Shown in pieces: positions 23,013 through 34,890 of a stretch of 64,000 bases of DNA. This DNA is from Dipteris shenzhenensis. Lineage: Eukaryota; Polypodiophyta; Polypodiopsida; Gleicheniales. Position 1 is the stretch's first letter. Each line of letters begins with the position of its first letter. The stretch is from NCBI GenBank assembly GCA_047967505.1, contig CM106541.1; one strand, written 5' to 3'. The notes under the pieces are model-generated. The model had not been told where the DNA came from, did not search any database, and saw only the letters and a list, made by a program, of their open reading frames with translations. The position numbers and the translations under genes are program-made.

Positions 23013-26000
23013 CACACCCTCCCACCACCATCCTTCTACTCTTGCCTATACTTTTCCTCTACTCCCCTATCCTCTCAATTGTGCAATCTCCCCGCTGCCT
23101 TCCTTCTACTTCTCCCCAATCCCACTCACTCTCCTCTCCGCCGTGTGCCCTACTACCCATTTGTCCTCGCTTCATACATTCCAACCTCAATTCCTCTTTG
23201 CTATTGTGAGTCCCTCTTATCTCTCCCTCTTAAGCCTCTCTGCCAGCTCGCGCTACCTCTTCAATATGCCCCTCATCCCATCTCCTCATTCCTCCCATGT
23301 TGTCTCTCCCACCTCTCCTCTTGGCCTCTCCTATGTACCCATCCCCTTACAACAATTCTCACCCCTCCCTCGATCCCTTCGTGAAATCCCTTGTCAACCC
23401 CTCTCGCTCAGCCTTATTCCCCTCTCTAATACTTCTCTCAGCTAGAGCAAAGTCTTCCCCCTAACTAGAACCTCCCACCTCACAATTGTCTCTACTCATT
23501 AGCCCCCAGGGATACCACCCTAGATTCTCATAGCCACACCAAACTCCCCTCACCATAACTCACCGAAAGTACCTATGTCTATTTGCTGAGGGTTGTGAGA
23601 CCCCATTGCTTGCAAAAGATGAATGTAAGGATGTACGGGATGAGCATATCAAACATAAGTTCTTCAGATAGAATCAGTTTTACCATAGTATTTGAGAAGA
23701 TTTTTGCTGAGTCTAAGAAGCTGAATACTCATGTGTTAGGTCATTGAAGGGACTTGTATACAACTTGTTTATCTTTTGACACTACGGATTATGATATTGT
23801 GCTAGATGAGAGTGATGATGTGCAGCAATGGTTCCAAGGTGATGGGGATAATGTTAAAACAGGCCTTGGTGTTCCCCTCCATACATAGGGGAGGGTGTGT
23901 TGGAGGTCTTTCCTTCTAAACTACAACAGAGAGGCCATCTTTCCTTCTAAACTACAGAAGAGACACCATCTTTTGAGTATTTTGATGCAGTATCTAGGTT
24001 TTGTGAATCTTCCAAAACATGATGCCAAGAATGTTAGATTGGGGGGTTCGCTATGTATAAACCCTATATTTCGTGTCTGTTTAAGGCCTATTTATAAAAC
24101 CCCTTATCTATGAATTTTTCATGAATAAAAGGCACCCTTTATCTATTTAGTCTAATCCCCCCCCCCCCCCAAAATCCTTTTTATGGCACCCTTTTATAAG
24201 TGGAAATGATTAAAATGAAACTAAATATGTCTTTCTATTGAACTCGTGTGATAATCATTGTGTAATCTTGATGGTGACTCACCTGTCGTGGGGATCTTGA
24301 AGGAATGCCGATGGAGCCTCCACTCCAAGCTACTCCTCGTGACGGTAATGCAAAGCACATGCCATCCATAAGTGTCACTCAAGCGGCTCCCGAATTGTTG
24401 CAATGTGTTTCCAGGGGAGAAAGAGGGAAATGGGAGATGGGAAAAGAGAGGAGAAATGGAAGAAAAAGATGGGAATGAAGGGGAATGGAGTGGCAAACAC
24501 AAAGGCACTACAAAGGAAACAAGAGAACACCCAAAAACACTCTTGGAAGAGAAGAGGGAGCTTGTATTCCAAACTTGTGCATCCAACAATGAAGACCAAA
24601 GTCAACCACTTGACCTTTTATACATGCCACCTTTTGAAGGGAGGGCCAACCCTATTCCCTTTACACCACTCTCTTTCCTCATTCTTTTACAACCACCTTG
24701 GGGCTTTTTGGATCCAAGGTACAATCCTAGCTCAATGGACTTGCCACTATCCATCAAATGACATCACTAACTAGCAGTGGCATATTATTAACCAATCGGT
24801 TAACACGTTTGCCCCTTCCTGATCTTGATCCAGTTGTACGTATTGTGCAAATTTCATGGTTGTTGGAGGGTTGTCAATGAGGATCATGCAAAGTAGTCTT
24901 TCTTGTGCACTGGGTTGAATCTTCTTTTCCTACATTGCAATAGAGGGATGTAGTGGATCCTTGTTATGGAATTGTTGTTAGAAGTATGGATGAGTGATTC
25001 TTTTGGAACTAGCACCTCAGGGTTTGAGTGAGCCAAATTGTGTAATTGTGACCATTCAAAGAAGGAAGAAGAAAAAGAAAAAGAAAAATCTAAGGGGTAA
25101 GTTATTAGGAAAAACTTGTTAGTAGAGGTTGATGTAAGGGAATTTGGAAAAAAAGCTTTGAGTCACAAGAAACTCATCCAAACCCATATTGATGTCTTGA
25201 ACTCCACCTTGCAATTGAATGCATCTTTTGGAGCTGTTGATGTAGAATCACTTGTTCTAGGTATTCAAGACTCTGCTGACCACCTATTTTCACCTAGGAC
25301 TTGCCTTGACGTGAGCAGAGAGGTAGGACTCCCACATGTTAACTTTATTGCTCTTTATGGACACATCTAGTCCTAGCACTTTGAATTGAGTTCCCATTCG
25401 CCTAAATGGCCTTAGTACCTGTGAGTGAATCAGAAGGTGAGTGCGGTGACAAATTGACCAATTATGACCTAGACCTAGCAAGAACATCATTTTGTAGACC
25501 ACCAGAGGAATATGAATTGTATCGCTATTCAGGGCCTCATGTAAGTGTGATAATAACTTCAAAGGAGAGTCACTAAGACATCAATGGAGATCTTTATTGG
25601 CGAGCAATTGTCATCTTGTTGGCAGCAGCGTTGCTTGAAGCTCTTTGAGATCTTTGATAGCAAAGCAATAGGTCCTTGTGGAGATACTCCATTTTTAGGA
25701 GTAGTTTCTTGTGGATCTACTGTTGGCATGTTCCTTGTTGTCAATGTTGCAACATTGAACATTGCTTTCTTCCACATGTACCACTTCTATGATACGCACC
25801 CTAATAAAGTGATATATATTCTATATATCAAATGTGAGTAGGATCACAATGTCTTAGAGATCTTTTGCTTTTGTTGAGCCCAAGTTTCATCTGAGAAAGT
25901 TGTCAGTAATGAAGATAATTCATTGTTCACATTGGAAGGTTCTTGTGGGACTTCCGTTGTGATGGGCATTACTAGTATGGCCAATTCTTGCATAGCTGCC

Positions 26001-27055
26001 CTGATGATAGATGTCGAATTTCTCAGTAAGGAAGTTTATTGTATGGCTCCCAAAGTGGATTCTATTTGTTTCTTGGTAGGTTCTTGTGTTACTATCTCTT
26101 TTTCCAAGACAAGTTCGAAGATGATGTAATAAATTGACATGTGTTTTGATAGACTTGTGGTCGAGTAGGTTCTTGTGTTACTGTCTCGCTTTTTAAGACA
26201 AGTTATTGTGTAACTACTTGAGAGGAGGTAGATGAAGTCCTTTCATATGATCCTCCTACATTGGTTCTTTTCCCTTGTCCTTGCAAGTAGGTTCTCGTTG
26301 TTCTTGGCATCTTTGTAGAGTAGGTCCTTGTGTGACTTATTGGTGCATCTGCACTCGTTAATGCTTTTGTATTGATAGATTTGGGGCTTTGCTCCTACTT
26401 TTGCGATGGACATGGTGCACATTTAGGCTTATGGCAAGCATGGATGGGTTGTTGATTGCTCTGGAAAGGCTTGGGTACCCATATATAAGAGTTGCCAAGG
26501 TAATATCCTTGGGCTCGAGTAGTCTTGTGGATTGCATCATCTTCTTCTTTGATGTTGAGGTTTGTTGTGTGTCATTTACATGAGAGGGCAGTTGGCGATG
26601 GTGAGGCTTGATGTTTAGAGGAGGGGCTGGCTTTATATGTTGACATTTCTTTGGAATCCAAAAATATGATTCACCCTCATAGTATCCTTGAGCCTTCAGT
26701 AGATCCTTTTGGACCCATATTTGCTTGGTTGACTTTTGTCTTTGTCTTCTTCCTTAGTGGCATCCTTTTCAAGGTAGGAGGTGGAAGTAGATGCTGATGT
26801 TGATCCTTGGCTAGCGATTGGTGCATCTTGATGGGATGATCATCACCAAACAACCCTCAATGAGTTTCTTGGATCCAACTTTTACCAAGCATGGCGGCAG
26901 CTGCCATTAAGATACTTGCGGAAACTAAATGGAGTTAAGTTGTTCAGAATCATGGTGCATCGTCTAAGTGCCCTCAGCAGTTGGTAGATCTGTTGTCGCC
27001 AGTGTATGCATTCGATTTAGTGAGTCTTCTAGTTTTGGTAAAGGAGCACACCAAC
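23013..27055. other. No gene confirmed; likely retroelement debris
   Basis: A small 31-bp duplication (CTTTCCTTCTAAACTACA) lies at about 23,908-23,971, followed by AT-rich DNA with TATA-like motifs that could be part of an LTR. A C-run occurs at about 24,161-24,172. From 25.0 to 27.0 kb, short minus-strand frames continue below the protease remnant at 27.5 kb and may be its decayed pol, but no reverse transcriptase motif is visible. Confidence 0.35.
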
Positions 27056-27059
27056 GTTC

Positions 27060-27568
27060 ATCTCTTCTCATTATCCTCTTTCTCATATTTTAAAACCATC
27101 TTTACTGGCACAGACCTATTAGTGGTATCTGATTCAATTGTAAATAAATTTCTAGACATAGTGTGAGCCTTCCATGTTTGGATATCAACCCTCATGACTT
27201 GCTGATCTTTCTTTAGATAAATAATGTTGGAGCACCACCAATCATGGACCAATCCTGAGAAAGAACTTCCTAGTATGGCCTCTTACGTAGGGTCATTTTG
27301 GAAATCCATTACAACAAGGCAAACTTGATATATGAGACCAAAGGTTTTGATTTCAATGTCTTTGAGTACTCCTATTAGTTGTGTCTTTATCACCCAACTT
27401 AACTACCAAGGAAGTATTGACTCGGTCGAGCCTTCCCCATTTTTCCCAACATTTTTTTGTGATAATGTTAATACATGCTCCTCCATCTAAGATTGTCATA
27501 GCTTTTTTATCATGGAAGGAGATGGGTAACATTGCGTTCGTGTCACCACTCTCTGTTAAATTACACGG
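27060..27568 (-). pseudogene. Gypsy-type retropepsin (protease) remnant
   Basis: On the minus strand from 27,568 the frame reads a hydrophobic strand, then AMTILDGGACINIITKKCW. Asp-Gly-Gly-Ala replaces the usual Asp-Ser/Thr-Gly-Ala active site (Asp codon near 27,487). Retropepsin-like domains of plant Ty3/gypsy elements have this layout. Downstream, in shifted frames, come a second hydrophobic strand and a segment with HDWW near 27,240, matching the end of such domains. Stops and frameshifts make it non-functional. The coding sequence is cut exactly at 27,568/27,569, where the copia LTR begins. Confidence 0.65.
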
Positions 27569-28230
27569 TGCAGCAAAATAGAAACCGAACAAAGAATAAA
27601 GAGTACACAGCAAACTGGAGATGAACAAAATTTTCCTTCAATAGTGATGTAGTATAGATGATGGCTCCATCCACCTGTGTGCTCCCACAGTGGAGCTTAG
27701 ATGGCGATCTAGACAAATACTAGGTGAAGAGCTACTAGCTGGAAGATCTCTGTTGGAAGATTTGATCTGGTACAATGGACTGGGGAGGTCGCCTCTTTAT
27801 AGCTATGAGGGCGATAGTCGAATCAACATAGTCGGTGGAACCGACCAATCAACTTAGTCAGTGAAGCCGACCAGTCAACCTAGTCGGTGGAACTGAATAG
27901 TCATCCATGGAATATTCATGGAATATTCCCTATACCATCACCTCGGGGGCTCTTGCCCCCGAACCCCCACCAAGGGAGCCGCTAGCCCCCCTAGGACCCC
28001 CTAGCTGGGGGCCAGCTAGTCCCTAGATCCTAGCAAGAGTAAGGGGCTCCCACACAATCACCTTTCTACCATCAATGGTCTCATTGATAGACCTCATTTG
28101 ACATGCAAGTTAGGATCCATCCAGTGTCCCAAGCTCACACATGGCTTCTCCTCATATGGAGGCCTTACAACTTGAGCACCTTGGACCACTGGTGGTTAGC
28201 AGGAGGGTGGGGCATTGAGCATATCTAACA
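27569..28230 (-). repeat. LTR of copia element 1
   Basis: The minus strand starts TGTTAGATATGCTC at 28,230, just after a purine tract, and ends at 27,569 with CA. It is similar in layout to the LTR at 38,993-39,712: both share TGTTAGATAT, CTTGTAAG-CC and CATATGAGG-GAAG blocks, and a TATA-like segment (about 27,793 here). It is about 662 bp long and diverged from the second copy. Confidence 0.75.
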
Positions 28231-28240
28231 CCCCCCCTCA
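28231..28240 (-). promoter_or_regulatory. Polypurine tract of copia element 1
   Basis: On the minus strand TGAGGGGGGG directly precedes the LTR start TGTTAG, the position where plus-strand DNA synthesis is primed in LTR retroelements. Confidence 0.75.
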
Positions 28241-28259
28241 ATGTCCACCTGTAGGTGAA

Positions 28260-31200
28260 CTACCTTCTCGACCCAATGTTGAGTCTATGAAGATGACCTT
28301 GAAGCTGATCCTTCCCAAGTGCCTTGGTGAAGATATTTGCTCCATTTTTCTCTGTTGGACAATAGACCAATTCCACTATCTCATCCTTGATCAAATCACG
28401 CACATAGTGATACTGAATCTCTATATGTTTTGTGCACACATGAAACACTGGATTTTTAACAATGGCCATGCAACTTTGATTGTCACACCTTAGCACAAGT
28501 GCCTCATCCTCTTGCACTCCCATGTGCCATAAGATCCTCCTCAACCACACTGCTTCACATGCAGCAAAACATGTTGCCTTGTACTTAGCCTCGGTAGAAG
28601 ACAATGCCAATGTTGGTTGTTTCTTATTGATCCAAGAGAAGATACCTGAACCTAAAGAGACACAATATCCAAAAATTGATTTCCTAGAATCAACATCTCC
28701 AGACCAATCTGAGTCACAATGACCAACCAAAGAAGTGCCCATACCATAGGTGATGCCATAATCAAGAGTGCCCTTCACATACCTAAGCACCCGGATCCCA
28801 TGATTCTCCCGAGGCTTATTGGAGAGCCTGCTCAAAACGCTAGCAGCAAAACTGATGTCTGGTCTGGTGTTGCATAGATAGATGAGAATGCTGACCAACT
28901 TCCTGTACCTCTCGATGTTTGCTGGTGGTGAGGCATCCTCCATAGATAGCCTTGCATTTACCTCCATAGGTGTAGCTATCTCCTTGTACTCAGACATACC
29001 AAATGCCTTCAAGATCTCCCTTGGATATTTCTGCTGAGAGATGAAGATCTTGCCTGCCAATCCCCAAATAGTAGTGCATCAAGCCTAAGTCTGTCATCTC
29101 AAACTCTATGCTCAACGCCTTTCTAGTCTGCTGGATTGTGTCTTCGTAGTCACCTATAATAAGGAGATCATCCACATATAGAACAATAATAGCAGTTTTT
29201 CCACCTTTCCTGTACACATACAAGTTAGCATCTGAGGCACATCTTTTCAACTTTAATTTATGAAAGAATTTGTCTATCCGTTGATACCATGATCTTGGGG
29301 CTTATTTCAGCTCATATAGATCCTTCTTCAGCTTACATACCTTGTTCTCAGAATGGGGGGCCTCAAACCCAGGTGGCTGAGCCACGTACACCTCCTCCTT
29401 GAGGTCACCATTCAAGAATGCTGATTTAACATCCATTTGATAAACTGGCCACTTTTTATAAGCAACCACCAATAGTACTATTGCGAATAGTGGTCATTCT
29501 GGTAGTTGGAGCAAAAGATTCCTGAAAATCAAACCCTTCAATCTGCAAAAATCCTTGTGCAACCAATCTGGCTTTGTACTTTTCCAAAGTCCCATCGGCC
29601 TTGTACTTTACCTTCCAAACCCACTTGGTGCCAATAACCTTTTTGTTAGGTGGTTGATCTACCAGCTCCCAAGTTTCATTCTTCATGATGCTATCATATT
29701 CTACTTGCATAGCATTTTTCCAATCTCGGTCTGCAAGTGCTTCCTCCAAACTCGCAGGCTCCTTTACTTCTGCAATAATCTCAGCCATCAAGGCCATATT
29801 GACTATGTGAGTAGAAGCCCTCCTTTGCTCCTTGATTCTTTGAGACTGCCTTGGTCCATCTACATGCTACTCAATAGACATAGGCATTTGGTTATCATGG
29901 TCGTAGAGCTGCCTTATCCATCACAGGGCAATGGCTTTTTTGGTGGTGTAACAACAAGTTGGTGACTTATACCTTCATCATCTGATATTTCCTCCTCCTT
30001 TATAGCTCCTAGGACAGGTCCATAGTGAATTATGTCTTCACTTGATGATAAAGTGGAAGAGCTCTTCTCTGCCTCCGCTGCATGTGGCTGCTCCCTAAAC
30101 ACCACATTGCGGCTCGCTATGATCTTCTTTGCCTCTTGGTCATACAACTTATAGTCTTTCTTCTCATCACAATAGCCTAAGAAGATAATTTGGAGCTTTT
30201 TGGTTATAGCTTGTTTCTCTCTTTGTCTGGTACATGCGCATAACATTCACACCTAAACATTTTAAAGTGGGAGACACATGGCTTCTTACCGCTGTAAGCC
30301 TCATGTTGTGTTTTACCTTTGAGTGCCTTTGTATGGCTACTGTGATTAAGGATGTAAACTGCAGTATTGACAACCTTAGCCCAAAAGTGGTTTGGCAATC
30401 CAGCACCTTTCAACATACACCTCCCCATCTCCACGGTGGTCTGCATTCTCGGTGTTCAATAACCGAATTTTTCTAAGGCATATGTGGTGTCGTTTGTCGC
30501 TTGATCCCTTTGCCCTTGCAAAAATCTCCAAACTTTGTAGAAACAAACTCACCACCACCATTCGATCTGATTTTCTTCACTTTTCTCCCTGTTTCATTTT
30601 CAACAAGCTGTAGCCATTCTTTCAATTTACCACAAGCTTGAGCCTTTTCAGTCACGAAGAAAGTACACCCACATCTTCCTACTATAGTCATCGACAATCA
30701 ATAAAAAATAGGAAAATCCCCCCAAGGCCTGTGTAGGCATCTTACTATACAAGTCAACATGCACCAACTGTAGAGGAGCATTTGCTCTATTCTTGCTTTC
30801 TTGTGGGAATGCCTTTCTCTGTTGCTTGCCCATCATGCAAGCTTCACATGGTTCTTTGATTTCTGCTACTGCAGGTAAGTGAGCAACCATACCTTGCTTC
30901 TGCATCTCCTTTAGCACTGCAAATCCAATGTGGCTGAATCTTTCATGCTAAAGTCTGCTTGTGCCCACTCCAGTAGTGGTTGTAAGAGCACTTAGCTCAT
31001 ACAGGTTGTTCCTCCTTACTCCTATGCCAACAAGATTGCCAGCACTATCCAGAATTTTTGCTCCTGTCTTATTGAACCTCACCTCATGGTCAAGGTTACT
31101 TATGGAAGCAACTAATAGAAAATTTCTCTTGATTTGTGGAACATACATCACATTAGATAGTTTCTTAACATCTCCATTTACAAAAACAAATGAAACCGTA

Positions 31201-32030
31201 CTTATACCCTCAATAAGGCATTTTGCATTATTTCCAACCGTCATGATGATGGGTTCCTATAGAGGCTACATGGAACAATATAGACCCTTCTTGCAGGTCA
31301 TGTGATGGGAGGCACCACTATCCAACACCCATGAATCAGTGGTTGACGCTTCTTGAACTGAGAAACACTCTTCCTCAATGGCCAGAAATAGATCCAACTT
31401 TGCTTCCACTATGTTAGCTGTCTCTTTCCCCTTATCTATCTTCTTGAGGGTACCATTCTTTTCATCTGCTTTCTTGACCTAGCAATCTACAATCACATGG
31501 AAGCATTCTCCTTGAAGCTTCTTCTTGCCGCCCTTCTTCTTTTTGTCACCACTAGTAGAGGACTCACCTTTGGTGGAGGAACCACCTTTGCCTTTCGCAG
31601 TGGCAGAGAACCTAGCATCCCCATTGCCGCCTCCATCTCGAGCTTTAAGCCTCAATTCCTCCTCCATAAGTAAAGCATAGAACTCCTCAAATGACAATGG
31701 TTGGGGTCTCACCTGAGTGTTACGTACTGTTACTAGTCCGTCAGACCTTGGTGGACATATCTGAAGACATCGTCGAGCTAGCTCTTCGCTAGTCTTTTGT
31801 ATCCTAGCACTAGTCATCTGGTCACATAGATTTTTGATTCGGGTTATGAATGCCTCCACTGTCTCTCCTTCAGCTGCAAGCTGATTCTCTAGGTTCTGGA
31901 TCCTTGTCTGATTTCGTGTCTCATACTGACTCTTCAATATGTTCCAGGCCATAGTTGCCTTAGATGTATGCTGAATCAAGGTCAAAACACTATCAGTAGT
32001 ACTTGTAACTAGGGCACATAGAGATGTCTT
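28260..32030 (-). pseudogene. Copia gag-pol polyprotein, many stops and frameshifts
   Basis: Pieces in order on the minus strand. Gag is at 32,030-31,479, with the helical capsid-like block and a basic Gly/Lys tail; its zinc knuckle is broken after CFHVIVDC. The retropepsin has WVLDSGASHHM near 31,345. The integrase zinc region is at about 30,950-30,820 (HERFSHIGF, CEACMMGK), and the catalytic core at 30,780-30,480 has DDYSRKMWVYF. Reverse transcriptase is at 29,797-28,990, with VKYKADGTLEKYKARLVAQG and the catalytic YVDDLL near 29,180. RNase H is at 29,060-28,260, with ALSSTEAKYKA and [13 protein letters not shown]. Breaks occur between almost every piece, so no functional protein is possible. 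Confidence 0.88.
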
Positions 32031-32257
32031 GAGGACCAGTGATAGGTTCCTTGCCTATTGATTTTGACTCTTCTAAGCCATATAAGGACATGTTGTTATC
32101 CTCTTTTAGTTGTTGTAAGGTGGGGTCTTTTTCAAACATCCACTACATTAGTGTGGATCCTTCCATTGAAGAGGCAAGGTAATTTCCTCTTTCACTCTTT
32201 TAGACACTTGCGAGGTAATTTCCTCTTCCACTCTTTCGGGCACTTGAGATGCTAGTC

Positions 32258-32277
32258 TCCCTGGCAACGATGCCAAA
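32258..32277 (-). promoter_or_regulatory. Gypsy-type primer binding site
   Basis: Immediately after the LTR end the minus strand reads TTTGGCATCGTTGCCAGGG. It closely resembles the TTTGGCGCCGTTGCC-type sites of plant gypsy elements, with CpG-to-CpA-type changes. Confidence 0.6.
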
Positions 32278-33818
32278 TGTTGGCTCTTTCCCACGGCTTC
32301 CATAGGATGAGTAGGGTATTCTCATAGTATGTAGGGTTCCGAGGCTTTTTGTCACCTATAGATATATTGGTGTTGTCGTTTGTAGTATAAGTGTAGCTGA
32401 GGACCTCGAGTCATATTTTGGTGAGACGCAAGCTTAAGTGGGGTAAGCAAACATAGTGCAAGCATGTGTGAAAGGAACGTGCATCATCATGGTTAGGGTA
32501 ATGAAGGCTTTCGCCTTCATTAGGGGTTGAAGGGTTTAGGAGGAGTTTAAGGGTTAGAGGGAGGCTCAGGGTTTTGAAGGAGGTTCCAAGGTTCAGAGAG
32601 AGGTTCCAGAGTTTAGAAGAGGTTCAAGGGTTAGAAGGAGGATTTAAGGTTCAGGGTAGAGTACATGGTGGAGAATTCATCTCCCTCGTAGATCATGGAG
32701 GTTAAGGGTTGATGAACTAAGGGTTTAGGAGGAGCATAGGAGTGGGAGAGGAAGAAGATGTAAGAGCATGGGGGGAAAGGAGAGAGAGAAGAAGGGAGGA
32801 GGAGGGAGGAGGAGGAGGAGGAGGAGGAAGGAGGAGAAAGGAGGAGGGAGGAGGAGAAAGGAAGAGGGGGGAGGAGGAGAGGGACAGGATGGGTTGCAAG
32901 GTTGGAGGAGAGGGGAGGAGGAGTTGCAAGGTTAGGCCATGCTTTTGGACGTGGAGTGCATGAAAGAATGGACACTTGAGACAATTGCTTGGAATACCAA
33001 AGTAGAACTCAACACAATGCCCCAAAGAGTGTCGGCTTCATTCCATTATGGGCTATTTATACAAGTTGGAGAGCTTCTCTCTTTGCATGTAGGAATTATA
33101 AGACATTCTCTCTTTACATATAGAACTTGCACATAGAAGTTGCATGTAGGAGTTGCAAGTTTCATGTAAGAGTTGCATGTTGCATGTAGGAGTTGCATGT
33201 AGAAGTTGCATGTAGAACTCGCATGTAGGAGTTGCATGTAGAACTTGCATGTAGGAGTTGCATGTAGAGCTCGCATGTGGGAGTTGCATGTAGAACTCGC
33301 ATGTTGCATGTTGCATGTTGCATGTAGGCATTGCATGTAGCACTCGCATGTAGGATTTGCATGTAGGACTTGCACGTAGAACATGCATGTAGGACTTGCA
33401 TGTAGAACATGCATGTAGGAATCGCATGTAGGACTTGCATGTAGAACATGCATGTAGAACTCGCATGTAGGACTTGCATGTAGAACATGCATGTAGGACT
33501 CGCATGTAGGACTTGCATGTAGAACATGCATGTAGGACTCGCATGTAGGACTTGCATGTAGAACATGCATGTAGGAATCCCATGTAGGACTTGCATGTAG
33601 AACCTGATGTAGGAGTTGCAAGTAGAACTTGCATGTAGAACCTGATGTAGGAGTTGTGAGTAGAACTTGCATGTTGAGGATTCCTAAGAGAGATTATTCC
33701 TACCCTTATGTAAGTACAAGAGGAGCTTTACCACTACTCTACACACACATTCTATACTACCTAAGTCCATGTTGGCATAGAGACAACACTACCCCTATCA
33801 TGCCAATAACTGTGTTCA
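32278..33818 (-). repeat. Gypsy-type LTR (minus), related to the element B LTRs
   Basis: The minus strand starts TGAACACAG at 33,818 after a G-run (PPT-like) and ends GAGCCAACA at 32,278, next to a primer-site-like sequence. Near its start is GTGTGTGTAGAGTAGTGG-AAAGCT, shared with 37,815 and 48,290. Its tail has the AACCCT-rich segment, GACTCGAGGTCC and TATAGGTGAC, as in element B. A TATA box (TATAAATAG) lies near 33,055. A minisatellite fills the U3 part, and a GGA microsatellite lies at 32,740-32,900. Confidence 0.7.
33120..33680. repeat. GCATGTAG(A/G)A minisatellite in LTR U3
   Basis: About 560 bp of short repeats built on GCATGTAGGA and GCATGTAGAAC, arranged in higher-order units such as GGACTTGCATGTAGAACAT. 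It lies between the conserved LTR head and the TATA box. It leaves several minus-strand frames open for up to about 200 codons (Met-Gln-Val-Leu-His type repeats). These come from repeat periodicity and are not genes. Units vary in sequence and have no unique spacers, so it is not a CRISPR array. Confidence 0.9.
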
Positions 33819-33829
33819 ACCCCCCTGCA

Positions 33830-34569
33830 TGTAGGATAAGTCTAGCGATAGGGCCAAAAAGGGTAGGTGAGTATTTTAGAAAAAAGAAAAGGATTGTAGC
33901 AATTACATTTCATCCTTTGAAAGCAAAAATACCATTTGATAGTTGCATTGATTTTCAAAATATCAAGACATGCTCAATACTAGCAAGAGAGTGCATACAC
34001 AGGACACAACTTTTGATTTACTTTATATAAAAAAGCTTTTAATTGTACTTAATAGTGAGGGTGATGATGATTTTCTTCTGCTTCATTTGGGCTTCATTCT
34101 TCTTGTCTTCTTCTTAGAGCCCCAGTATGTTTTCCTAGTATTGTGTCCTTAGATTCCCAATTGGTCATAGGGGGCTCATCTTGCATCTTTTCTTCACATG
34201 AAATGCTTCAAAATCATGAAGCTCTCTTGAATGATTAGTGTGTATGCTGATTGACCTCCCATATGCTGCCTCACAGTGCTCCTCATGCCCGCCTCATCGC
34301 CCCTTCCATCCCCTACCATTAGATTTCGCCTCCTCTTCCCAGGCTTCCACCTCGCCATATCCCTCCCCTTCCCCCTCCCACTCACCCCTCTTTGCTCTCT
34401 CCTCTCCTTCCACTCACCACTTGCTTAGCCTCCCTCTACACTTCAATGCCCTCCACTCTCACCTCTCAATGTTTGCATCAGCTAAGAGATGGAGGAAAGA
34501 AGTGCTGCCAGAGCGATGAGATCGCATCATTGAAGGAAATAATGAAGGCCATGGACACATCATTGATAT
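33830..34569. other. No gene recognised between two LTRs
   Basis: If the 33,818 LTR is a 3' LTR, this should be the end of its internal region on the minus strand, but no domain is recognisable. A pyrimidine-rich stretch lies at 34,260-34,450. Confidence 0.4.
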
Positions 34570-34858
34570 TGTGATGATGGAGTTGCATGTATCTCCCTAG
34601 TCAATCTCCAACTGGCATCCCAGCCATGTAGGATAGGCCATGTGCATTTTGAGTCATCTCCATGAGTTTCTTACCTTGATCAGATTCATTAAGGAACCAA
34701 GAGCCATTTGCAGGCTCTTGTAAATTAAGTATAAATAAATCTACCTAATGGAGAAGAGTGTAGACTTGAGCCGCGCATTCACTTTTTGATAATCTCCTAT
34801 TCGTTTCTTGCTTTCTTTGTCTGTTCCATCTGTGTTGTCATTCCTCATAGTCATTATG
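34570..34858 (+). repeat. 5' LTR of gypsy element A
   Basis: Starts TGTGATGATGGAGTTGC and parallels 50,239 onward (TGTGACGATGGAGTTGCC). Shared blocks are GGCCATGTAGGATAGGCCATGTG, GAGTCATCTCC, GGAACCAAGAGCC, GAGAAGAG-GT, GAGCC-CGCATTCACTT and CATAGTCATTA. It has a TATA-like AAGTATAAATAAA at about 34,729. It lacks the roughly 150 bp with tandem repeats present in the 3' LTR. Confidence 0.75.
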
Positions 34859-34890
34859 TAATTTAGTGGTAGAGACACTAGGTAGTCCTC

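Larger units (their letters stand above)
27569..32055 (-). mobile_element. Decayed Ty1/copia element 1 (minus), 5' end lost
   Basis: Reading the minus strand from about 32,055 downwards gives gag, protease, integrase, reverse transcriptase and RNase H in copia order, then a purine tract and one LTR (28,230-27,569). No copy of that LTR is found above 32,055. There the sequence switches abruptly to the leader of a gypsy-type element, so the 5' LTR and gag start are missing. The element is inserted next to a protease remnant on the same strand. Its coding region has numerous stops and frameshifts. Confidence 0.85.

Noticed and set aside
22930-23445. 171-codon Pro/Ser/Leu-rich frame
   Set aside because: Pyrimidine-rich DNA partly within a tandem duplication; no domain or splice support.
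23897-24130. Possible LTR start (purine run before TGTTGGAGG, TATA-like motifs)
   Set aside because: No second LTR, primer site or neighbouring pol could be found, so I could not support it.
33046-33672. Minus-strand open frames up to 208 codons with Cys/His/Met repeats
   Set aside because: They are produced by the GCATGTAGGA minisatellite, which is open in three frames at once; no start context or family motif.
33120-33680. Regularly spaced short repeats resembling a CRISPR array
   Set aside because: Units are contiguous and variable, with no unique spacers and no cas genes; it is a minisatellite inside an LTR of a eukaryotic genome.
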